Positions 11,574 through 24,163 of a stretch of DNA of 64,000 nt are shown here, one piece after another (the first letter of the stretch is position 1; every line of letters begins with the position of its first letter). Origin of the DNA: Epichloe hybrida. Its lineage: Eukaryota; Ascomycota; Sordariomycetes; Hypocreales; Clavicipitaceae. The notes under the pieces are model-generated. The model did no database searches. It saw nothing but the letters and a program-made list of their open reading frames with translations, and was not told where the DNA came from. Position numbers and translations under genes: made by a program. The stretch lies in contig JAFEKR010000002.1 of the NCBI GenBank assembly GCA_019022495.1, positions 4,898,001-4,962,000 on the forward strand, read 5' to 3'.

Positions 11574-12315
11574 GTGGGAAGGTGAGCCGAAAGGGGGGCG
11601 CAATTTCAGCTGAGAAGCAGCATTGCAAGACTACATGTAATCTATTACACAGAATAGGCGGAAAGGAGAACCCACAGGCTGTTTTTGAAGACGTAGCAAC
11701 AAGCACACTGGAATCAACGGGGCCTGGGACGACCAGCGTGCCAACCAACAGGCATGAAGTCACTCACTGCACACAACACAAAAGTTTCAATTATACTACA
11801 AGAGGAACACGGTTTTGTTTTTTAAAAAAAAAGGTCAAATTGACTCTGTCAACTACATCAAACAGCGCTGTAGACAGAACAGTCAACTAAGGACTGACAA
11901 GAACTAAGGAAAACAAAACCAAATGGTATCCTGCTCGTCCAATTTGCGAAAAAAGGAGAGTATGCACAGAAAAGTCGTGAAATGTAAGTTGATGTCATCC
12001 AGTACGAAATAGCCGAGTGCAAAATCAAGCACAATAAGAGAGAGAAAAGAGCGGAAAACCAAAAGAGGAAGATTGAGATTCAACAAACACCCGATTTACC
12101 GAGGGCCAAGCCAGACCATGTCGAAAGCATAAATCAGAGAGATGAAGAGATCTGGGGCGAAAAAAATGAGGAGGGAATGATGCCAACAGGGAGCGGCGTA
12201 ACGAAAAGTACTTCTTTTCTAAAGAGGCGTCATCAGTGGAATTGGGTGTACAGTGTAGATTCGAGGAAGAAGCGAGGATTGAGGTGAGGGACAGTGGAAG
12301 GCGGGTAATGCCGTC
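11574..12315. other. Convergent 3' region
   Basis: 742 bp between two convergent genes. It is AT-rich with an A-run near 11821-11831 and A/G-rich stretches. No gene was found; the sequence looks like two 3' UTRs and terminators. Confidence 0.5.
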
Positions 12316-14914
12316 TTAAATCATGTTGCCATTAACACTGATTTCGAAACCTTCACCCTTCTGTTTCATGGCCTTTGCGAGCATGAGCTCACGCATCCAG
12401 TCAATGCGCTCATCGCGGTCCTTGACAGCAAAGTGGTGAGTTTTGCCGGTGCCATTCAACCCTTCTGATGGGCCGGTACCACTCATGCCGCTCATAGAGC
12501 TGTCTCGCTTGCGCAGGCGGACCCCGGCGTTCTTGTCTTGGGGAATCAGCTGGAAGCTAAAAGCTCCGACGGGATCGCTTTTCTTTCGCTCGTGAGAGAT
12601 GTGAACAGCCTTGAAGGCAGCACTGAGCTTGGATGTCGACGCAAGGCTTGAGCATGCTATGGCATAGTCATCAATGTCGATGTACTCGAGAGTACGGTCC
12701 ATCTCCTGAGCGTCCTTGTGCATGTTTAGCCTGGTGCCCTTGAGGGTGAAATATCCGTCGTGCCACTCGTTGCGAAGAAAGCGAGTCTTGCGCTTCCTCA
12801 TTGGGCCTTGGTATGTAACCCCATTCGCAGCTTCCGGAGTGTCAACAGCGTGGCCGGGACGGAAAGTTGACAAGTGCGGGATGGCTTGCTCGAATTTCGT
12901 ACGCCCTGCCGGAGACCAGGGATAGTTGAATCGAGGAGGGGCTTGTAGTGGCTGCTGCTGCTGCACACGATGAACGGGTGATGAGCTCTTCGGGGAAGGC
13001 GTCTTGGACAGCAGACGAACAGAGATATTTTCATCGACGGCTGGAAGCACGGGGAAAGATGGGCGACGAGCTGACGCTCGCGACTGCGAGCGAGGCTGAG
13101 ATACAGGATTGCTTCCTGGCGCAGCTCGATAATTCATATCGGGAGGAACAGACTGGGACACATCACGGGCCACAGGGCCGACATGAAATGCTGTCACGGG
13201 AACATCCATTTCAGAGAAGGGAGTACCAAATCGATAAGGATTACGGTGTGTTTCCAGATCAGGCAACACCGGTGCTGCTTTGTCCATGCGGTACGGGACC
13301 AAATCGTTGTGCTGCGCCGGCTGTCTCGTAACCTGTGGTGGAGTTTGTCTTGGTGCTTGTTGCTGTGCTTGGCTTTCGGTAGTCTGAGGAACTGTAGATG
13401 TCCTCAGAGGAGCAGAACGATGATGCTGAGGATGACCGGGGATGGAGAGCTTCGGGAGGCGGCGCAAGCCTTGATGCGCTGGCTTGCACGACGGCGTCAA
13501 CTCAAACGGGGGTGTGGGAGGCACCTGATCCGAGTTGACAGACTGTTGCTGAAAAGTCAAGAATTGCCGAACGTTGTCTTGTGGATCTCGTGCCTGGAAG
13601 TTTCGCAATGTAGCTTCTCGAAGATATTGTAGAGGTGGCAATCCGCCAGGTCCCAAGACGTCTGAAGATGCCACCACGGACGGAACTGTATCAGATATCG
13701 GCCGCGTGGGATCAATCGCCCTTGCCGTCTCAGGGTTGCCTGCATCACCATAGATCATGACAGCACCCCCGTTCTTCACATCAATTGTTGGATTCAGCTT
13801 CTTGAATTGCTCAATGACTTTCTGTTGCTTCTTCCATTTTGTGCAATTCTCCCCCTTTGAACATTGGTGGGGTTTCGGGATCACCTGTTCGATGCCGATG
13901 ATTGATACCGATTCCATAGGATGTATTGTGTCCTCCGCCGAGGCCGTGCGGCGGGGGCGCCGCCTACTGCTTTGCCGTCCGCCGACTTCTTGGTCACCCT
14001 TCTTTCTCGTCTCCTTGCGAGCCTCTCGGCTTGGGAAGTCTTCGATTGGGGTGGCTGGACGAGGAGAAGAAGGTCGACTATCGCGGAGGATTTGGATTTG
14101 ATGCCATACTTTGGTGCGAACTCCGAAGGATTGGATATCAAGTTCGCGCAAATCTTCAAACTTCAAGGTGATTAGAATGGCGCCATTGATGTCATTCTCG
14201 ATGAAACGATCTGCCATGGACAGCTCGATGCCTGCATCGAGCATTGACTGAGCAACCATCTCCGGCGTCCATGAAGCGAGGTTGGAGGAATCAAGCTCCG
14301 CATCCGTGTATTCGAAGGGGCTACTCTTTCGTGGAAGTGGAGGCCTGTCCAGCAGGTCACCAATGCCACGATGAGTTTTCGGGGTGATTGGTGACAGAGT
14401 CAAGATGAGCTCCTCATCCGCAAGGAATGGATCTGTCGAGCTTCGGAAAAGGTGAGGGCCGCTGGGGCCCTGTACTTGCTTCAGCACATTTTCGGGATAT
14501 GCCTCGCGGCCTCTACTTGATCGTGGCGTGGGTGCTTCGTCATACGACGACACAGTAGTAAAACTTGGCTGCCCAGACTGATGAGGTGAAGCACGTCAGT
14601 AAATGTCCGCAGTTCTTGAACAGCAAAAAATATTTGGCGCAATACCTACCGACTGCAGACTAATGCGGGGAGAGTTGTCCTCGGCTTCGCTCATGATCTC
14701 TCCATCCCAGTCTGTGTCTACGAACTCAGTGGCTACCGACATGGGACGCTGAGCTTGAGACTCGTTCCTCAGGCTGAAGAAGGCATCTCTGGTGTTCTTT
14801 TGACGCATTTCCTTATAGACCCGGCCATCGTCAGGCTGAAAGTATGCGAAATCCTGAACAATTGCTCCGTTAGTATATTGTGGTCAGGACGAAGTCGCAT
14901 GACTGATATACCAT
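12316..14914 (-). CDS. SAM and PH domain protein (Boi1/Boi2-like polarity factor)
   Basis: Proposed exons on the minus strand: 14914-14912 (ATG only), 14853-14650 and 14577-12316, 822 aa. The SAM domain lies at about residues 169-234 (NLASWTPEMVAQSML to VWHQIQIL). The PH domain fills the last ~140 residues (YQGPMRKRKTRFLRNEW, GYFTLKGTRL, then FAVKDRDERIDWMREL). A long Pro/Gln/Ser-rich disordered linker with PxxP motifs lies between. Yeast Boi1/Boi2 bind Cdc42, Bem1 and exocyst at polarised growth sites; the same role at hyphal tips is inferred. Yeast proteins also carry an SH3 domain; I see none here. The introns at 14649-14578 and 14911-14854 have good GTAGGT and GTATAT donors. The first exon is uncertain: the start could instead be ATG 14808. 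Confidence 0.82.
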
Positions 14915-16003
14915 GTGTGCGACTTGCCGGCCTGTTGCCGACCTTTGACTGGCGTGGCAATTCCTGATTTTGGAACGAAAGCTAGAGGGTACAATTTGCC
15001 GAGTTGATATTCTTTTAATCGCCTGTTCGGGCAAACCGTGTGGCCGTCGTCGGCAGTGTAGATCTTCTAGGTGTGACGTCTTGATATGAAATCGCGATAA
15101 GATGCATTTACTGCCGCCGCGAGACAGTAAATAGATTCGACAGCAAAACCCGAGACAGAAAAGGAAACCCTCGCGATAAAAACCAAACAGCACCGAAATC
15201 GCGAAACTCGGGAGAAGAGGGAGATAGTTTCAGTCGGCGGTCAGCGATTGATATTATGTACGCTGGGGATGGGAACAGGTTATGGCGGCCACAACTGGCT
15301 GGACTGCGATCCAAAACGCTACGACTCTGACGAGGGCACGGTGTGTGTGTACTCGATGCAAGGCATCTGGTCCGTATGTAATCCGTATGCGCATGTAATA
15401 AAGGCGGTTGCGGAGAGGAGATGGCTGGTTAAGAGACAAGAATAGCCGTCTGGTGCGCAACATACCCCTGGAAAAGACCAGAACTGGTTCAAGACGCATC
15501 AAGCGGCATCTATCACAGCCCATCACAGCCCATCACAGCCCATCACAGCCCATCACAGCCCATCACAGCCCATCACGCTGCAGACGGTGAGGGTTTTGGT
15601 TTCCCAGGCCTTGTAGCGTCGTCAACGGGCCTTCTGTAAACCCTTGCACAATAGGCCTCTCTCTTGACCTCCTCGCCTCGCCTCGCCTCGCCATGATTTA
15701 CTCAACAACCCTGAAAACCGTCGGCGCGAAGACGGAGAGGGCAATTGGATAGCCGAACTGCAAGCCGCCGCCAGCGCTGCTGCATGCCGTCCGCGGATGA
15801 AGGTGATAGGCTGGCCATGGTGGTGTGCCGATCCGTGACTGGAGCCGACAGGGGCTGGGGTGGAATGAGGACGAAGATGAGGAGTAAAAGGTGCAGTCGA
15901 GTCGAACCGTCGATGGTTGCCCGATGGGTAAGTTGGTAAGTTGGCTGATTACTGATTACTCGTCGTCTTTTTTGGCTGCGCGAAGAAGCTACTGTGGCCC
16001 TAC
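14915..16003. other. Upstream region of the SAM/PH gene, up to the repeat island
   Basis: Normal-GC intergenic DNA with no supportable gene. It includes a 10-bp tandem repeat (15511-15576), a CCTCG repeat near 15668-15692, and a short repeat (GTAAGTTG)x2 near 15930-15945. It ends abruptly at the repeat island. Confidence 0.55.
15511..15576. repeat. 10-bp tandem repeat (CATCACAGCC)n
   Basis: Six units plus a partial one, all identical except the first base of the first unit. Confidence 0.9.
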
Positions 16004-16005
16004 TA

Positions 16006-16033
16006 GGGGTGTGATCCAGACGGGCGCAGTCGT
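16006..16033 (+). repeat. Left terminal inverted repeat of the island
   Basis: It begins GGGGTGTGATCC and matches the reverse complement of 40948-40974, apart from one base in the G-run. It is preceded by TA at 16004-16005. The match weakens after the following TTAAAA. Confidence 0.88.
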
Positions 16034-16622
16034 TTAAAAGCTGGCGCACTCAAGACAGGGCTAGGTATAAGTTAGCTGTGGATTAGGTGGAGAGTTTACT
16101 TTGTACTGTCTATAGCGCCTTTCCTTGTTAATATATAAGGGGGTAAAGAGATTTTACACTGCCCTAGCCCCTTATTTATGAATAAAGGCTTTTTCCCTAT
16201 AAAGAAGTTAATTATTATAAATTATTATTAGAGGATTTCTCTTATACCTTTATACTCTTATTATTAAAATATTCTCTTCTTAGTCTTAAAGCGCTTTATA
16301 GCCTAGTTAATTTACTACTACTTCTTAGCATAGTACTAGTATAAGGTAAACTAATAAGCAAATAATTTACCTACTAGAGAAGCTTTATAAAGCCTAGGTT
16401 AATAGTAAATTAAATAGTATAAAGCATAGCGTAACTTAAGTAACTTTATAAGATATTATCCCTACTATATAAGATTATTACCCTTAGCGTGAATAGATTA
16501 TAAAGTTAGTAGAATAAAAGTATTATAGCTTATAGGACTATTAGTAAGTGTTTTTATAGGCTAAAAGCCGTTTAGGCATGTAATATAATGAGGTTAAGTA
16601 TATGCTTAAGATAAGCAATATA
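16034..16622. mobile_element. Left remnant of the outermost DNA element
   Basis: AT-rich sequence between the left terminal repeat and copia element A. Broken plus-strand reading frames suggest damaged coding sequence with stops at TAG/TAA. No domain is recognised. It continues after element A at 22904. Confidence 0.45.
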
Positions 16623-16627
16623 AATAC

Positions 16628-16858
16628 TGTTAGTTACACCAAGGGATTAGTATGCACTAGTGCAACATAGGGTCAGGTTTAATAATATAATAAGGTCTAA
16701 GGATTAAAGCTATCTATAGCGTTATATAGCTATAAGAAAAGGGGGACGCGAGTTACGTGTGTGCCTTGCGTACAGGTGCGGCTAATTACAGTGCGGTGCT
16801 ACTATATATACTTTACTTTCCTAGTAGTTAACCTAATATTAACCTAGTTATTATAACA
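16628..16858 (-). repeat. LTR of copia copy A (3' LTR by coding sense)
   Basis: Begins TGTTAGTTACACC and ends TTATTATAACA on the plus strand. It is more mutated than its partner at 22668-22898. Confidence 0.9.
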
Positions 16859-19800
16859 CTAGTAACTTCTCTTTTTAGGAAGAAAGTAAGGTAGGATAAA
16901 TCTAGTGCTAAAAGAGGGAATTAGTAGGTATATAAATGAAATAAGCCTGTGTAAGGATAAGTAAGTCTAATGTTAAATTCAGACTCCCTATTGGTTGATA
17001 ATGAAATGCAAGGAAAATCGCTTAATCGCGGATTGGAAAGCGGGCTTGATTAGGAGCTTCTGAAAGCTTAAAAAACGCAATAAAAATCAGGATTGTTTAA
17101 AATAAACATAAGTGAATACGGGGAATTAAAATGAGGGCTTCTCATTGGCTTAGCTATAGTTAGACCGGACTCTTGTCGATCTTATCTGGTCTCTAGTCTC
17201 TTTACCTAGCCTTTAACTTAAATTATGGCTTTATTTGAGTTAATAAAAGTCTTAAGGCTCTTATTTAGAGATGCCTTCGTTATTGCATTAGTAAGGTTAT
17301 TATTGCCGTTAATCCATTATACTTTATAGATCTCTTGTCGCTTGTATGATTGCTAAAGTGTTATAATGTTAATTATAAGGCGTTTCTCCTTTATAAAACC
17401 TAGCTTTATAAGACACTTATATAATAAAAAGAAGTCTATATAGATAATTATAGGGATGTGGTTAATCTTTAATTAGTCCGTGATTATATTAAGGGTTATA
17501 GTAATTATATAGGCTATATTAGCACCTTATACTATTAAGTATAGTTTAGAAGCAAGGGCGCTACAGGTTACACGCTTACTCTTTGTTAAGCTATACGTAA
17601 TAATATTACCTTTTAAGGTAAATATATTATCTTTTGCCTCTTTATTACTAATTATAATTATGTATCCTATCTAGGAACTTAGATCTTTGTTGTTAGCAAG
17701 GGATCTATTTATAAACATAAATAACTTCGTATTCTTAAGGTCTAGAGGGATATAATATAGGCCTTAGTCTTAATATTAGATTTGCTAGTTAAGTCGCTTA
17801 TTTAATCAAGTTATATTATCAGGAGTTAGATCTTAATATTATGCTATGATTAACAGGTTGTAAAGGGCTTCGGGTTAATAGATACTTATAATATAACTTC
17901 CTTATGCTTGTTATTTAATGTAATCTTGTTTTATAGTTAGTAATTACAGGTTAATCTGCCTAATCTTCTTGCTCTAGCCTTTTTAACAAAGTTCTATTAA
18001 GTTATTAGCGTTCTAGGTAAGGATATAACTATTAAAGATAAGGGGATTCTTAGCTAATAGCTTTTACTTTAGCTTTACTAAGAAATTCGCCTTCTGTAGT
18101 TCCTTCTCTTTAAGGTTATAGAAATCCTAGTTACTAAGGCCTAGCGTATTATTAGTTTATATACTAATTACTTTAAAGAGGTTATTATTATTCTCTTCTA
18201 TAATTAGTAAGCATAGGTTATAGGATAAAGTCATTATCTTAAGCATCTCTTTATAGTAATGGAAGTAGGTTGCAAACTAGTAGGTTCTAGCTTCTGTAAT
18301 TCTATATAAAGGCTTAATAACTTCCATAATAGTTCCTTCAGGGAATAGATATGCTATCTGCTTAGGTAATATAGTAATAATTAATCTTGTGAGCTATGTT
18401 TTTAATTGTATGTAAGCTTATGTGATATCTTGAATCTATAGGATAATTCCTCTGGATCTAAGCGATAGTGCGATCGTGATAATTAATCGTTAGCTTAATC
18501 TTTAGATTATTAGGGATTAGGTTAGGATAAATTCCTTCCCTTTATTATTTGTCCCTTAAATCACAAGTTATGACTTTTTATATGGCGTAGCTATTCCTTT
18601 GCCTTTGATTTCTCTTACTATATAAGATTTAAAGAGTCTCTTATTACTATGTTTAGCAGGATTAAACAGTGTGAATCTAAACATATCATGGGCTTGTAAA
18701 GTATTAATCTTAATCTAATCTAATAGCTTAAAGGGCTTGCCTAGAGTTATAATCTTTCCTTCTTAACGTAACTAAAGGGCTAGATCCTAATTAGCTTCTT
18801 CCTTTACTATAATAAATATTATACTTAACTTACTGTTAGCTATAAGTTCCTTTATTAATACTTTCTCTTAGTCTTTATTTACTAAGTATATAGTTACTAT
18901 GTATTTAGTTTCTATAAGGTTAAATTAAACTATAAGCTTCTTTTATAGTCTTTTACGCTTTCTCTTAGGCTATAGTGGTTTCTTATTTATTTCTAAAGCT
19001 TTAAGAATAATCTCTTTAATTATTAGGGTCTTATTTATATCTATAGCTTAGTCTTTACCTCTAGGTGTTAACTTATAAAGTTCTTTAGTATAGTATAGGT
19101 TATAATAGTATAGTTTAATAACTATTAATTAGAATCTTATTAGTCTATAGGGTATTTAAAGGGTATAGGTTTCTTTATTAGTAGTAAGAAGCTTATAGGG
19201 GCTATACTATCTATCTTTCTCTCTCTATATATATATATCTAACTATAATAGAAGTTAGTGTATTAGTAGCGTATCTAGGCTATTTTAGGTTCTTAGAGCA
19301 TTATAAACTTATTGCTTTGCTAGGAGTTATTAGACCTTATTAGTAGCTTTGCAAATTACTTTAGCTTATTAAATAATAAATATACTTAGCGGTAACTTGT
19401 TAGTTATCCGTAGATATACACTAAAGATAAGAATTATAGGAATAAGACTATTAGGGCCTACTAAGTTATTTATAGCTTTTATAGCTATCTAAAGTTATTG
19501 CTTAGGCGTGAGATCTTAACTTATAGAGTTTATAATAATTATATAGGCTTACTATAATAGTTTATAATAGTGTTTAACTTTTCTAATGCTATTATAGGCC
19601 TTAACTAGAACTTTATTAATCTTAATTAATAGTAATTATATATAATACTTAAATTCTACTAATATAAAGTTCTTTCTAGTATTATAGATAATTTATTCTA
19701 GAGGACTAAGGTAAGTATTAATCTAGTATTTATATAAGGCATTCTAAATATTACATGCCTTCTGCTTATTTAAATTAAGGAATTAGGCTACTTAAAATAA

Positions 19801-22667
19801 GGTTATAGAATTAATAACATAAAGAATAGGTTATTTATTAATTTAAATAATATTAACTATAATCTTGTAGTTAAACTTATAGTTATCTTTAATTATAAAC
19901 TTAAATTTACCTAGGGCCTTTCTGTTTATTTAGTAATAGTAGTAAATTTCAGTTAATTATTTAATAGCCTTTACTTTAATATTATGTCTAGCTTAGTTTA
20001 GTATCTTTATAAGCTATTTAACTAATAGGTAATTAAATTGTTAATGTAGTTAATGGAGTTCTATTTCTAATAGGTGGAAAGCTACTATTTCTCTAGCTTC
20101 TAGAGTCTACTAAAGATATCCCTATTTCCTAATAATAGGAACTATCTTATTATCTTGGATTAATACGTTTATAAGGTTATTTACCTTAACGCGTAACCTA
20201 TTTATATTATCTAAAGAGAATAAGAAAGGTATATATGTGTTAATTACATAGAAAGGGATCTTACCTAGCTCTGTTAGTATGTTAACTACTCCCTTTATAA
20301 TTACACTCCTAGCACTAAATTTAATTATCTTTTCTAGAGTTAGTTTAATCTTTAGTAATAGCATTAATCTTAGTAAAGCTTATACTTATCTAATTCTAGC
20401 TATTAAGATACCTAAGGCTCCTATGTTAGGCATTATCCCTTAGAAAACTTCTTTAAAGTAATATTCCTTTAAAATATAAGAGGTTTTTATATTATTAAAG
20501 GGATTATGCTTAAGGTATGTGTGCTTAAATGATTTATCTCTTAGGATATTAATAATATTACTGTTAACTAGTTAAAATCCTAATGTAAAGAATTATGTAA
20601 TACTTAGCTAGTTAAACTTTGATATAAAAGTCTCTTTAGTGTTATTATCTTTATCTTTATTATTATTAGACTTAACAAAGGTTTTAGCTAATTCCTACGC
20701 TCTATTAGCAAGGTTATTAGCTTCTTTAGATGCTTAGCCTTTATAGGCCATAAGAAATACCTAATACTTTTTCTCTATTAGTAGTAATTAGTATCTCTTA
20801 TTCTTCTACTAGCGCTCTTTTATCTCTTTATAGTCTTTTTCTAGATAGTTTGTTAACTAGTATCCGTTCTTATTATAGACGTGGCATTTGCTATAGTTAT
20901 AGCCTTAGTTATAGTAACTATAGCTTCTGTCTTAACCTTGTTAATTATATGGTTAGTTGTAATGGTAGTCTGTGAATATTACCTCTGATTTGTTAGCATT
21001 AGTAGTACTAATGGTGCTTTAGTTAAATTAGGCAGCTGATTTATTAGCTTTAGCGATGGAGATTAATTTATAGAGGTCTCTAGTAAGTTCTTTAAAGCTA
21101 GGTGAATAATTATATTTAGCTTACCTGCACTCTAGAACACTAGAAATTACGCTTAGGGTCTGATAATAAAGTTCTATATTAACTATTAATAAGGGAAAGA
21201 GTCCTTTATAAACACGTTTAAGGGTTATAAACAGAATCTTAAGATAATCTAGTTTAGATTTATCTAGATTAGTAGCGATAATATTCCTAAGCGTTATACT
21301 GTTCTATTCTTAGTAATAAAACTATTAATTACTTTCTGTTTTAAATTGTTAATGAATGTTATTAACTATTTATTTATATATAAAGCCTTTATTTACTAGG
21401 TAATTAAGGTAATACTACTTAGCATTACCTGAAAGCATAATAGGAAGGGCCTTGTATATATATTCCTATAGGAGATTTAGTCTGTTGTATTTGTTCTAGA
21501 ATAAGTTAACTTTTAGCGTAAGGAAGTTATATATCTTCCTACTATAATAGTTATTATCCTTATAGCTTTTTGTAAGTTCTAAGATCTTTCTTATGATTTA
21601 ATCTTTAGATAGGATTATTACTATTTACATAGCTAGGGTCATCTGTTATATTAGTTATTCTAGGATAATTAGTGGAATTATTAGATTTATTAGGGGTTTA
21701 GGTGTGTTTCTTCCTAGAGGTGGTTGTGTAGCTAGAGGGTTATTTAAAGCGGGATTATAAGGATTATTAATTAGGGGATTGTATATAGGAGGATTGTATA
21801 CTAAAGGGTAATAGATAGGGGTAGTGTAAATTAAAGGGCTTGTGATTAGAGGGCTTTTAAGGGCGGGATTATTTGAAGAGAGGAATTTACCTGTAATAAT
21901 TTACTTTATGATTTTGTTTTTAGGCTACTATAATATTATTTCTTCTTTAAGAACTTAAATTAATAAATTAATAATCTTACTACTTTAATTTTGAATAATA
22001 TAGACGCCATTCTTATGTAGGTAGTCTTATAATTTGCGTACTAAAGGTTATAAAGCTTAATTAAGTATTTCTTTTATCTAGCTATTAAGGTTATTATAGA
22101 AGATCTCCTAAAGGGTAAGATCTTTATATTAACTACTCTTATAGATATTAATTATCTAAGCAAGATAGTTATTAAGCTCCTATTCCTTAGTAGTCTAAGG
22201 ATCTAGTTCTCTTAAGCTCTCCTAGTTAGTAGTAATAACTAAGGTATGTTTTTAAAGTTATAAAGGTAGGCTTACTTTATTAGGTCTTAACTAGGTAGGC
22301 TACTTTCCTTTAGTAGTTTATAATAAAGCTTATTTATTACTTAGGGGTGCTATTATTAATAGTCTTTAGCTAGTAAGGCTAAGGGATTTTTAACTAGTAA
22401 GGTTAAGGGGTTTTTAATCTCTAGTTTAAGAAGTTATATATAGCTATAAACTCTTAGTTAGTTAATTAGTTTTCTTATGATAGATAATAGGATTAATTCT
22501 TCTATTAATAGTTAGAGACTTACTAATAGAAAAAGTTAAATCCCTAGGAAGCCTAATATCTAGTATCTAGAGTCTATCTTCCTTTAGCACACTTCCTTAG
22601 GTAGCTAAAGGAAGGCCTTTTCTTAAGTAATTCCTAGCTTATCTGTGGTTTTTTAACTACTAATTAG

Positions 22668-22898
22668 TATTAGTTACACTAAGGGATTAGTATGCACTAG
22701 TGTAACGTAGGGTTAGGTTTAATAATATAATAAGGTCTAAGGATTAAAGCTATCTATAGTATTATATAGCTATAAGAAAAGGGGGACGCGAGTTATGTGT
22801 GTGCCTCGCGTATAGGTGCGGCCAATCACAGTGCGGCGCTGCCGCACGTGCTTCACTTTCCTAGTGGTCAACCCGATGTTAACCTAGTTGTCGCAACA
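22668..22898 (-). repeat. LTR of copia copy A (5' LTR by coding sense)
   Basis: Begins TATTAGTTACACT and ends GTTGTCGCAACA on the plus strand, 231 bp. It keeps a GC-rich block near 22795-22898 that is changed to A/T in the partner LTR. Confidence 0.9.
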
Positions 22899-22903
22899 AA
22901 TAC

Positions 22904-23453
22904 TAAGCTAATTAAAAAGAAGTATAGCGTAATTAGGAGAAAGGTTATAACCTAGCTACTATTAGTTACTAATAGTATTACCTATAATACTTAGTATAAT
23001 ATTTTCTCTAAGGACTTACTAGCTAGGGGTACTATTTTAGAAGTAGGTAATAATATAGGCTTTATAGCAGCAGCCTAACCTCTTAATAATCTAATAGATA
23101 AAGATAATAATTAATAAGGGACTAGTGAAATAGTTAAGGATAATAGTATTAATTAGCTTGAGACTATTAATCTAACTAAGGGGGATAATCCCTTTACCTT
23201 AGTGTAATCTATTACTACGCTTATATTAGAATAAATTAGCTAGGTTATAACTCTAAGCCCTAGAGGGTTAACCCTAAGCTTATTAACTAGAGGGGGGTCA
23301 TTACCTTCTTCTAATAGATCTACCCTAAGTAGCACACTAGTTTAGAGGATTTAGAAGAAGAACGTAAATTAATTAATAGTAAAAGTAGTTTCTATAGTAC
23401 TTAAATTAGCGTTTTCTTAAGTTTAAAAGCAAGAGTACTCTTATATACATACT
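22904..23453. mobile_element. Remnant of the outermost element between copia A and the hAT-like element
   Basis: AT-rich, with broken plus-strand coding-like frames (for example around 23100-23330). It joins the sequence left of copia A and, after the hAT-like element, continues at 32005. No domain is recognised. Confidence 0.45.
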
Positions 23454-23471
23454 ATAGTTACCAGAGCATTG

Positions 23472-23560
23472 CAATACAATACAATACATTACACAATACA
23501 ATACATCCAAAATTTTACAATATAATACAATACATGTATTATTTGTATTGTTTTGTATTT
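23472..23560. repeat. AATAC/GTATT microsatellite, left subterminal
   Basis: Runs of AATAC with minor changes directly inside the left hAT-like TIR, then the inverted form GTATT. Mirrored by similar runs at 31847-31986. Confidence 0.85.
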
Positions 23561-23620
23561 TTTTTTTCTTTTTTTTTAGTTTTAAGTAAATTCCTTAATT
23601 ATAAGGTATATATAGTTAAT

Positions 23621-23690
23621 ATAATAGCTTATAATAGCTTATAATAGCTTATAATAGCTTATAATAGCTTATAATAGCTTATAATAGCTT
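23621..23690. repeat. 10-bp tandem repeat (ATAATAGCTT)x7
   Basis: Seven identical decamers followed by an AT dinucleotide run. Their perfect identity in RIP-damaged DNA suggests recent expansion. Confidence 0.92.
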
Positions 23691-23867
23691 ATATATATAT
23701 ATTACTTCTATTACTTATATAACTTAAAATATTATTAGTGTTAAAGTTTAATTAAAAATAAATAAGTAATAAATTAATATAATATAAATATAAGTATTTA
23801 TAAGTAAATTACTATAGAAAAAGCTAGACTTATTAATTATTTAGTATTTAAAGGTTTTTTAAAATAT

Positions 23868-24163
23868 TGTTGGAACAAGCATGATATTAACAAGGGTGCG
23901 CGCCTCTGATTGGGTGGGCGCGTTGCATCGCGGACCCACATGTCTGGCCCGACCGCGCCGCGATCAGAGTCAGCACATGTAGCCTCTTTGCTAATGACCC
24001 TGATTGAGGCCCCTTTTCCTGTGATAAATAGCGCACCCTCTTTGCTTCTATTTGATCCCTCTTTTGCTTGCTTTAATAGACTAGAATATATGATAATTAC
24101 ATGCACTTTAGTCTACCCTGAAAACCCTACGCGTAGGTTAATAGTATCCTATAAATACTAATA
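23868..24163 (+). repeat. 5' LTR of copia C
   Basis: Begins TGTTGGAACAAGC and ends TACTAATA. It retains a GC-rich segment at about 23890-23975. A short spurious frame on each strand covers it. Confidence 0.9.

Larger units (their letters stand above)
16628..22898 (-). mobile_element. Ty1/copia LTR retrotransposon, copy A (RIP-degraded)
   Basis: Direct 231-bp LTRs at 16628-16858 and 22668-22898, flanked by perfect 5-bp target duplications AATAC (16623-16627 and 22899-22903). Coding is on the minus strand: a purine-rich tract abuts LTR 16628 on that strand, and a surviving 80-aa frame at 20122-20364 holds IPFYVINTYIPFLFSLDNIN, the retropepsin-side region of fungal copia polyproteins. RNase H-like remnants fall near 17270-17730. 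Stops fill the rest. LTR mismatches I checked are C/T or G/A only. It is the same family as the copy at 34011-40282, in opposite orientation. Confidence 0.9.

Noticed and set aside
15511..15576. Regularly repeated decamer as a CRISPR-like array
   Set aside because: Units are contiguous with no spacers and the DNA is fungal; it is a simple tandem repeat.
23837..24161. Short frames on both strands at 23837-24106 and 23910-24161, and a related one at 30020-30241
   Set aside because: They lie within the LTRs of copia C; their similarity is LTR identity, not a gene family.
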